Source: Gnetum montanum
Lineage: Eukaryota; Streptophyta; Gnetopsida; Gnetales; Gnetaceae
Reading direction: 5' to 3'
Assembly: GCA_015680685.1 (NCBI GenBank)
Contig: MNCI01010461.1
Coordinates: 33,786-97,785, forward strand
DNA length: 64,000 nucleotides
Part shown: piece after piece, positions 56,393 to 64,000 of the stretch
Layout: each line of letters starts with the position of its first letter
Numbering within the stretch: the first letter of the stretch is position 1
Translations under genes and position numbers: made by a program
The notes under the pieces: generated by a model
What the model was told of the DNA's origin: nothing
Seen by the model: only the letters and a program-made list of their open reading frames with translations
The model's database searches: none

Positions 56393-56510
56393 TGAGGGGT
56401 GTTGGAACCTAAAATAAGTGAAACATAGGTACACCCTAGGATATATAGTTTACTTACAACTTTATATTACTCAACCTTACTCATTGGAATCAAACCCATG
56501 ACCTAGAGCA
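56393..56510 (-). mobile_element. SINE family 1, copy 3, 5'-truncated
   Basis: Flanked by ATGCCTTATTGA (56381-56392 and 56511-56522). On the minus strand it begins TGCTCTAGGTCATGGGTTTG at the B box, so the A-box end is missing. Tail on the left side: GTGTTGGAACCTAAAATAAG. Confidence 0.7.
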
Positions 56511-56630
56511 ATGCCTTATTGACACTAGCATTAAGTACACAATAAATCATGGTTGAATCTTTTGCGAGATTTTAAAGTTTAACCCATGTTAATGAGACAA
56601 AGACGCCAAGAAAATAATTTTTCTTTTTAT

Positions 56631-56785
56631 GGTATTGAAACCCTTAAATAATTGTAATGTAGGTATGCCCCAAGATATATAGTTCAACTGGAACTTTATA
56701 ACTCAACATTGCCCCTAGCATCGAACCCATGACTTGGAACTTTCAAATCAAAAGTCTTACGCTAAGCTAACACCTCATTATTATT
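56631..56785 (-). mobile_element. SINE family 1, copy 4
   Basis: Minus strand GAGGTGTTAGCTTAGCGTAAG (A box) and CATGGGTTCGATGCTAGGGG (B box, closest to GGTTCGANNCC), then GAGTTATAAAGTTCCAGTTG and CTTGGGGCATACC. The least decayed pol III head of the set. Clear flanking duplications not found. Confidence 0.65.
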
Positions 56786-56849
56786 ATTTTTATATTTAAG
56801 ACTATGTTACGGTAAAAATAATTTTTAAAATAATCATTATAAAATCCTT

Positions 56850-57582
56850 CACTACGACGCATATCTCTTATTTGTCAGGGGAAAAGTGCCCGGTAAAATT
56901 ATTAATTGACCGATGTGTAAGTTAAAACGTGGAATGCAAAGCCAAGCTTCAGATCGCATTGCAGGGTAATAATTAATTAAATAACAGAATGCACCATTTT
57001 CGTTCCTATCGTCAGCTTCTCTTATCCGATCAGGACAGAAACATTTTTTTACAAAAAATGATTCCAAACCTGTCACCCAGAATAATTTAATTTAGAAGAA
57101 GTGCCAACAACTCATGATTCAGCCTAGCCAATTGCAAGGCTAATGCTTTCACATTCAGAAATTGGGAGTGTTTTTGTGTGGCCACAAATGCACGCACGCA
57201 ATGCTTCCGTTCCATGACTTAAAAATGAAACGCGGCGGGAAATCGAGCAGACATTTGGATTTGGGCAAACTCGTTTTGCGGGAGAGTGATTGAACCGCGC
57301 CCGCCCAAAAAAACTGGAAAAATACACACAAACAAAAAAAGAACATCATTGGAACAGTTCAGGTTGCGCCGCCTCAGAAACAAAACTGAAACTTCCCACT
57401 GAAGCTACACACACACATATATATATTTCTGCACTGGGTTATGTTATCAGATAGATTGAAGCCAAAATGATTGCTGGATTGGGTTCTGTAGTCGGGTTGA
57501 TTGATTGATTGATTGATTTTTGGGAGTGGTAGAGAGTTGGTTCTGAGATTTGAGTTTTGGGTTTGCATGGTGGCGCAGAAAC
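56850..57582 (+). promoter_or_regulatory. Promoter and 5' UTR of the RAD21-like gene
   Basis: The region just before the gene has more G+C around 57195-57310 (GCGGCGGGAAATC near 57232, then CGCGCCCGCCC), in contrast with the flanking AT-rich DNA. GGCGGGAAAT is an E2F-like site, fitting a cell-cycle gene. Simple repeats, (CA)n/(TA)n near 57410 and (TTGA)n near 57497-57520, lie in the probable 5' UTR. No convincing TATA box was found. Confidence 0.45.
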
Positions 57583-57683
57583 ATGTTCTACTCGCATTTC
57601 ATCTTAGCCAAGAAAGGCCCCTTGGCCACTGTATGGATGGCTGCACATCTCGAACGCAAGCTCCGCAAAAATCAGGTCAATGA
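57567..57683 (+). other. Overlapping upstream reading frame
   Basis: ATG at 57567 lies 16 bp before the RAD21 start, in another frame, and runs 38 codons to TGA at 57681, overlapping exon 1. If included in the mRNA it could lower translation of the main frame. Its context (TGCATGG) is moderate. The main start has A at -3. Confidence 0.4.
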
Positions 57684-60600
57684 AACCAACATTTGTGCCT
57701 CCGTGGGTAAGTTTTACACAGATTTTTGTGTCTGGGTTTTTCCTTGGAAAAAAAGATCGGTTTTTTCTTTCTTTTTCTACTTCTTCTTCTTGTTTTAAGT
57801 ATTGTGCTCGAGTCGATTGATCATGGGTTTGAGGTTTTGAGTTTCTGGATTGATATGTAACAGTTGTTTTAGTGACATGGATTTCGCCGAAAGATTTCTG
57901 TTTCATGAAATGAATTCCATAAACAAGCACTGCGTACTGTATTTCAAAGTCCACATGAATGAAAACTTTGTGGTTTCTATTTTAATTAGTCGTTTTAAAG
58001 GTTTTAGTAGTGATAATCCCTATGTGCATGGCAGCCATATTTATTCTCCTTGTATAATCTGATGGCATGTGTCGCACGGGCATGTTCTCGATTCCACTGG
58101 TTTTTTTTATAATTTTTTTTTAAAAATCATATTGTTCGTTGTTTTTTAAAGAGAAATCAAGTGTATATTTACCAGATAATACTTGGGTACAGATTTCCGT
58201 TAAACAGGAACAATTGTTTAAACACTTTAAAACATTTACGTGGAATTGCTCATAATTTGGATTTCCATGAAGGACAGATGACATTGATAAGCTTTGACTG
58301 CGCTAGATATCATTTAGTTGTTGTTAACTGTTAAGTTGTCTTCCTTCTTAATAAGCTATGCAGCATTGATGTTCTTTGTTACAACATGAATTATATGGAC
58401 TTGTCTTTGCCTTTTTACTTAATTTTTCATGATTAAATTTTTGTTTTTTATGCTACAATTGCAGACTCAATATTATATCCTGAGGTCCCTATTGCCCTTC
58501 GTTTGTCTGGGCACTTACTAGTTGGGGTTGTCCGAATATATTCAAGAAAAGTAAACTACCTGTACCAGGATTGCAACGAAGTTTTAGCAAAAATAAAATC
58601 AGCATTCAAATCTGTGCAAGTGGATTTGCCTCCTGGTGCTACCAGTGCACCTTACAATACCATTACTCTGCCGGAAACATTTGAATTTGATGATCTAAAT
58701 GAAGATTTTCAGATTCGGTAAACTGTTATTTGCAATTTAACAAATTGATAGCTTTAGTATCGTTCCATGTTGCATGGACTTATGTGATTGTGCAGACATG
58801 TGTGTTTTGTAAAACAGGGTTCCAGGTGCACATGTAACGACTCCTGACCGAATTACATTAGATGTTTGGCGTCAAGGTTTGTACCTACAACATACTATTC
58901 TATTTTTCGAAGTTCATACATAGAATCTTTATGCAAACATTTCGTAGCGATGAAATTAGCCTTCCTCTTGATACTAAAGATATAATGCATTAATTTTTGA
59001 GTGATGCAGAACAGACCTCAGGAGCTTACACAATGATCTATCTAACTAAGGTTTTCTATCTTCGGTTTTCTTGTCATTGTGTTTTCCTAATGTTACTGCA
59101 TTCATATTTTTTCCAGTGGTTCCTTATCTGATTTGCTGTGTTTTTTTTCTCATAAAAGGAATCTCAAAGAAAAAGGTTTTCAATGCCACGAGACTTTACT
59201 CCTGCTATGTCATCTATGGATGAAGAGTACGGATGCTTTTGTTTCATCTTACTTTTTCTCCCAGCATTCTGTAGAGTGAGTATTACATATGTGATTATAA
59301 AAGCATGGTGAAATAGAACATCAATATTCTTGTTGCAGTGTTCTACCTCCATTTCCAATGGATGGTAATGGAGATTTTGATCAAATGGATATGGAAATTG
59401 ACAGTCCAGAAAACAATGCTATGCCTAATACTATCCCAGAAAAGGAAACTCTTAGATCTGCAGTTGAGGTTCCACAACACCAACCATTTGTTGATGGTTT
59501 GGAAGAACCAGAAAGAAGTGCTGATGTAACTCATGGAGCTGAAGGCCAAAAGGGAGGTGAAACGGGTAGACCTGTCCTTGAAGAAATTCCTGTGGCTGGA
59601 GAGCCACCCACAGCATCTGAGCAGGCTCAAACACCTGCAGGAGTCAGAGCTTCTATTTCTGGTGATGAAGAAATGTTAACAACTGCATTAGGTATGTGTA
59701 TCTTTAAAAAAGCCGTAAGTGACAAGCTGCTGTGCATTGTACATTTTTGTGCTCTTGTTAATTTTTAAAAACATTGTTTGGAAATAGTTTTTCTTTGGTC
59801 TCTCTCAATAATTCACGTTGTAGATGTTGATAAATCACATGTAATGCATGTAGGAGGCTTGTCACAAGGTTTAAAGGTCATATCAACTCCTAAAAATCTT
59901 GCTAAAGAGAAGAAAAAGCGAAGTAGAAAGAGGAAAATTATCTTTGATGAGTACATAGTATTGAGCAATGAGTAAGTCAGTTCTTTATTTGTTTTGAAAA
60001 TTTAGAGCACTGATGTTTCATGAATAATTAGTTTATCTAGCAGGGTTTGTTTATAAGTGTTAACCCACAGGCTGACCAACCATGGAATTACATCTTTTCC
60101 TAGGATTGTTTGTTGTGATTGTATTTATTGAAATTCAAATGCCTATGAATTTCTTGCTTGCTTTGTGTGTGCTTTTTTGTTTTTTGCCTATAGTTTATGT
60201 TATAAGCAAGTTCTTATCATTTACTAAATGTATATGCGTATATATATTACAGTTACAAATTTGGTTTATTCATTCCAAATGTTACCAAGAACATTTGGTA
60301 ATTTTATTAATGATGTTTTCAAAACTCACGGCATGTATTTTTCTACTGTCCAATCAATCCATAGTGTCTACAGACGTAATAAAATTTCAGTTTCAGTTTT
60401 ATATATATGTGAAACTGTAAAATTTCAGTTTCAGTTTTATATATATGTGAAACTGAATTTTTACTTATGTTGTTTGAGACTCTTTTGGATCTCCTGGAGA
60501 GAGCAGTTTCAGTAATACAGATTTTTTAAAATAAAATTCATAGCTGAGTGTTGCCCACTGGAATTGAACCTGAGACCTAGGGAATATATAAAACATAACA

Positions 60601-63600
60601 GTTAGTGTATTCTTAAAAGATCAACCAAGAGACATCAACAAAATTCCATTCTTTAAGTTATTCAAAGCAGTAATAGTGGTACACCAAAATAACAATCATT
60701 TTTACATACCTGTCCATTCCTAATCTTGCATGTAAATATTATAATTTCATAAGATTTAAAGACATGGGCAATCAAGTTTCATTTTATATTTCACATTCTC
60801 CTGTCAATTTTTTATTGCCAGCCTTGATATTCTATCTAGATATATTTTTATCCATGTTCAACATTGGTGGAGTCTATGGTGCAATTCTGGGTCTGTTTGG
60901 ACAGGTCATGACCATTGAATCTAGGCTGAAAATGTTGCAATGCATTGCACCATGGTCTTCATGGAAAAATTCTTAAGTCTGTAAAGTAAACGTGTCCCTC
61001 ATGCTCTTTAGAGCTCTAGTTCCTAATTCCAGTTTGTTGCTTCCTAGAAGTATTTGCTTTGAAATATTTTGTTTTATTTTTGCTGAAAAATAAAAAGGAA
61101 ACAAAGTGTGTTTCTTATAATTAATTTTTAATTATATATTACTTGGAAAATATTATATATTACTTTAACATTTTGGATAGATCTTTCTTTTAAATCACAA
61201 GTTGTGATTCCTTAAATCTCTATTTTATTAGCTTTTTTGTTAGTCAGGCATCATAGAGCTTTAACAGCTATAAAGGATCATCGCCTAGAGGCTCAATGCT
61301 TATCTTGCCAATGCAGGTTTTGGAAGGGTTGATGGATTAGCAAAAGCCTAACCCCTTTCAAGTGGCTGCACCTAGACTTGAACTCAAGTCTTACGACTTG
61401 AGAAACAAGCACCTTACCATTACTCCAAAAAATTTAACTATAATAAAAAGAAAAGATGATATAGGATCTCCTTATCTTAACCCATTGCTATTGAAAACTG
61501 TCTTAGGCTTCCCCATTATGCAAGATTGAGAATGTGGTAGAACACTCTTTGAGCATGAAACGCCAATGGTCAAAGAATGCAAACTTTTGCATCTAAAACC
61601 TTGATAAGACACAATCATAAGCTTTGAGCAAAGCTTAAACCTAAGTGAACCAAACCATTGGTTTGTTTTGATGCAGAATGTAAAATTTCATGGATGAGAA
61701 TAATGTGTTCCAAAATTTGTTTACCTTCAGGAAAGCCTGCATGACAGTCCCTGATGGTAGATGGCATGGCATTATTTTAGCTATTTTTGCATAGACAAAG
61801 TCATAAGCGCGAGGTTAGATATGAATATAACACTTCTGCTTTTTAAGAATCAAATTCATATGTAAAATAAAGAAATTTCAACATATGATTAGAGCTCCAG
61901 AATTTTTGTACTAGGTGTTGGATATTCTTTCCTAGAACATATCAATATTTTTGATGAAAATTACTGGATAAGCATCATGCTGTAGTGCTTTCTTAGTTTT
62001 CATCACTAAAATAACCATTTTTAATTTCTTCATTAATTGTAGGGTCCTTCAGAAATGTTAAATCTATTTTCATTCTCGACTTACTTATTAACTTTTTAAT
62101 CTTGCGTTGTAGTGTCATGAAGAAGCAACTACAAAACACAAAAGATATTTGCCGTGTGCGTAAGAGAGTCCCTTGCACAGAGCTGGAGGTGTGGAGAGCC
62201 CACAGGAGATCCCGGCTGGAACACATTTTTAATGAACCCACTTTTCCAGGTTGTTATCTTATCATAGTTATGGGTGCCATGTTTATGATTATAAAATTTT
62301 CGTCATGCTGATAGAATTGGTACTTTAGGCTTGTCTTCTGTTCTCCAGGAATATTTTAACAATCCAGATACAGGAAAGCCCCCAAAAGTTTCCTTTAAAG
62401 AACCTGAAGAAGCCCATGAAGGAAGTACTTTTGATCTGCCACCAGTGTCAAATGAGGCACCGGAGATTGAAATTGCCCGACATGCAACCTCAGTTAGTGA
62501 TGGCTCTCCATCTGGAGGACTGGTATCTTCCCAAATAATGGAGGAAGATGTAGAAGGAAAAAAAGAAGGTGATTCAGGTCCACATGTATCAGAGATATTG
62601 GAAATTGAACCTGTTATAGACCTTGGAATCTTGAGAAGTCGGGAGCCATCTACTTCAGCTTTTAAATCACTGAGAATCAGTGTTGGTGAATCAGAAGAGT
62701 TGCCAGTAAGGATCCCTGATTTTGGTGTGGCTGAACATGACGGATGGAGTGAGCAGGTGAGAAAGCAACAGGCTGAAATCATTGTTTTTGCCTTTTCACT
62801 TTGTCATTGAAATAAATCTTCCATGGGTGTCTGTTGGTGAATCTTTACTAGTTGAAAGATACTGGATCTGTGAGAATTTTTCTGATACTCATCTTTCCTA
62901 CATTTGCAGTTCCAGAAAATTCTTGAAGACAATCATGGTACTGCTGGTGAGTGAGTCTTATTGTGCTTGTTGCATGATTATTTACAAAATATTTTGTCAT
63001 GATGCACGTCCCTTTGTTGTTAATTGCATGGCTTTAACAATAACCGATATCCCAAAGCATCCAAAATTTGTTCATGTGGGTTATTAAAATATCACATGCA
63101 TAATCTAATAGTCTGTTCCTGCAATTGCCTAATTTCTATAATTCTATGAGCGTTCAACTTCAATTTCAATTGCAACAGTTGCACAAAATGGTGCTGCAGA
63201 AGCCGAGAGTAGCAGGTCATCGAAGCATAGTAGTAGCAGATTTGAAAATTATGGTTGGTCTACCAGGACAAGGTTGTTACAAATTCTGAACTTAAAATTT
63301 GTGTTCATCATCTCTCTTTTTGAATGTAAATAACAAAAACAATGCTGAATTACCGTTTTCATGCCAGGGGAGTTGCTAAGTACCTGCAGACCATGTTTGA
63401 GAGGCATGACAACTCAGATAAACATCTTAATCTCAGCAAAATTCTTTCTGGAAGAAGACGGAAAGAAGCTGGACGAATGTTCTTTGAAACACTGGTAATG
63501 TTCCATCTCTGTTGTTTTTCTCAAGTGAAAAATTCCTTATGGTGGATCGTTGGTTTTAAAGGGAAAAAAAAAATGTCTGACAGCAAAATGCATGGTCAGG

Positions 63601-63701
63601 TTTTGAAATCAAAAGACTATATTGAAGTTGAACAAGAAGAGCCTTATGCAGATATTCTGTTGAGCCCAACCCCAAAACTTATGAAAGCAATTTTTGAATA
63701 G
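57583..63701 (+). CDS. RAD21: RAD21/SCC1-type cohesin alpha-kleisin, 13 exons
   Basis: Exons: 57583-57706, 58465-58717, 58818-58876, 59010-59050, 59159-59226, 59339-59691, 59824-59971, 62113-62249, 62329-62756, 62910-62946, 63179-63272, 63368-63494, 63600-63701. All borders are GT-AG, phases agree, total 1971 bp (656 residues plus stop). Residues 1-105 are the Rad21/Rec8 N-terminal domain ([38 protein letters not shown]) that binds SMC3. The middle is acidic with a basic [11 protein letters not shown] near 327-337, a likely nuclear signal. Residues 580-645 are the C-terminal winged helix ([29 protein letters not shown]) that binds SMC1. The kleisin closes the cohesin ring for sister-chromatid cohesion and is cut by separase. 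The N-terminus is closest to Arabidopsis SYN4/RAD21.3, though shorter (SYN4 is about 1,030). Exons 3-5 are least certain. Confidence 0.85.
60381..60456 (+). repeat. 38-bp perfect tandem duplication
   Basis: 60381-60418 and 60419-60456 are the same apart from the last base (AAAATTTCAGTTTCAGTTTT then ATATATATGTGAAACTG). The near identity implies a recent duplication. Confidence 0.9.
60545..60605 (-). mobile_element. SINE family 1 fragment in intron 7
   Basis: GTGTTGCCCACTGGAATTGAACC then GAGACCTAG: in reverse this gives the B-box region (CTAGGTCTCAGGTTCAATTC) seen in the family 1 copies. Confidence 0.45.
61290..61430 (-). mobile_element. SINE family 2 copy in intron 7
   Basis: Minus strand: TTTGGAGTAATGGTAAGGTG (A-box region), then TTGTTTCTCAAGTCG and GACTTGAGTTCAAGTCTAGG, which fits the B-box consensus GGTTCGANTCC. 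Relative of 3838-3950 with an extra CCCCTTTCAAGTGGCTGC segment. Confidence 0.55.
61440..61800 (-). pseudogene. LINE (L1-like) reverse transcriptase fragment in intron 7
   Basis: Minus strand codes for [20 protein letters not shown] near 61735-61680, the early RT motif of plant L1 elements. After broken frames it has NGLR, a stop, then GDPISSF near 61478-61447, the GLRQGDP motif with Q changed to a stop. Antisense to the RAD21 transcript and clearly inactive. Confidence 0.65.
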
Positions 63702-64000
63702 GGCAGTTGTTAGTTGGAAAGACAAGTTGTAATTGTTCAGTTTGACCAAAAGGAATTACCCTTAGTCAGTTTGCAGCCCATTTATGACTGTTGAAAGTTG
63801 GAGCACTTGTAAATCAAAATTTGTTAATTTTTGGAACTGCACTTCTTGTGAATAGTGTATAGCAGGAGAAAATTGGACCCTGTAAAAGTTCACTGCTTTA
63901 CGGTGTTAGAAAATGTTCCTTCAAAGCTTTAGCCTCAATTTAGATCTCACTAAATTTTTTCTTCAGGAAACCTTTTAAAATTTTTTAAAAGGCGATCACC
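63702..64000 (+). other. 3' UTR of the RAD21-like gene, cut by the window end
   Basis: No coding match. No clear AATAAA signal appears by 64000, so the poly(A) site may be a variant or lie outside. Confidence 0.5.

Larger units (their letters stand above)
59972..62112 (+). other. Large intron 7 of the RAD21-like gene
   Basis: At 2141 bp it is far longer than the other introns (about 80-760 bp). It holds a 38-bp tandem duplication, fragments of two SINE families and a LINE RT fragment, all listed separately, so it grew by insertion. Donor GA/GTAAGT and acceptor TTGTAG/TG are good matches. Confidence 0.75.

Noticed and set aside
54403-56785. tRNA genes suggested by A- and B-box-like sequences
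   Set aside because: No complete cloverleaf can be drawn; repeated copies share a non-tRNA tail and target duplications, so these are SINEs.
57550-57582. Extension of the RAD21 start upstream (in-frame open codons from 57550)
   Set aside because: There is no in-frame ATG before 57583, and kleisins start with MFYS as at 57583.
62303-62782. 159-codon minus-strand frame
   Set aside because: It mirrors exon 9 of the RAD21-like gene, whose plus-strand reading has consistent splice sites and family match.

Overview
This is a plant nuclear window of about 64 kb (seed plant). It is AT-rich and dominated by old, heavily mutated Ty3/gypsy LTR retrotransposons inserted into one another, with one ordinary host gene at the right end. 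The mass of decayed but retained elements would suit a large genome such as a gymnosperm's; that lineage guess is weak inference. There is no bacterial, organellar, rRNA, tRNA or CRISPR content.

Layout. 1-353: U3 part of a minus-strand LTR that runs off the window. 354-3591: 3' part of a plus-strand Athila-like element (element D), from integrase C-terminus to 3' LTR. 3592-8383: anonymous AT-rich DNA with a SINE, a poly(C) run and a decayed gag. 8384-51706: minus-strand element C (target duplication ATTAG), an Athila-like copy that kept gag and lost pol. Its gag is split by element B at 13367-49924 (target duplication TCCCT), a Tat/Ogre-type element with about 22 kb of its own sequence. Element B is in turn interrupted by two solo LTRs (17456-17913 and 22417-23357) and by a 13.1 kb Athila-like element A (29329-42435, target duplication ACTGG).

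Element B has an unusual layout: LTR, leader, gag, protease, then about 10 kb of native sequence, then reverse transcriptase, two RNase H domains and integrase, then LTR. The 10 kb holds an antisense gene with apparent introns (27282 down to 21078), part of which resembles the FCP1/NIF family of HAD phosphatases, and a tandem array with a repeat length near 186 bp. Element A carries a 950-codon reading frame after integrase. Upstream of it lie a TATA box, repeats like those in the LTR U3, and a candidate 5' UTR intron. That frame has 22 stop codons and no net frameshift, which fits deamination of methylated cytosine.

The LTRs share a scheme: a conserved R/U5-like core (TTTATTC then AATAAA) and, just upstream of the TATA box, a short palindrome-rich block that differs from LTR to LTR.

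51712-57500 is a SINE/LINE-rich boundary zone. 57583-63701 is a 13-exon gene for a RAD21/SCC1 (alpha-kleisin) cohesin subunit of 656 residues; its largest intron contains SINE and LINE debris. Elements and host gene do not form a pathway: the first 57 kb is a record of successive insertions, and the last 7 kb is a functional-looking housekeeping gene.
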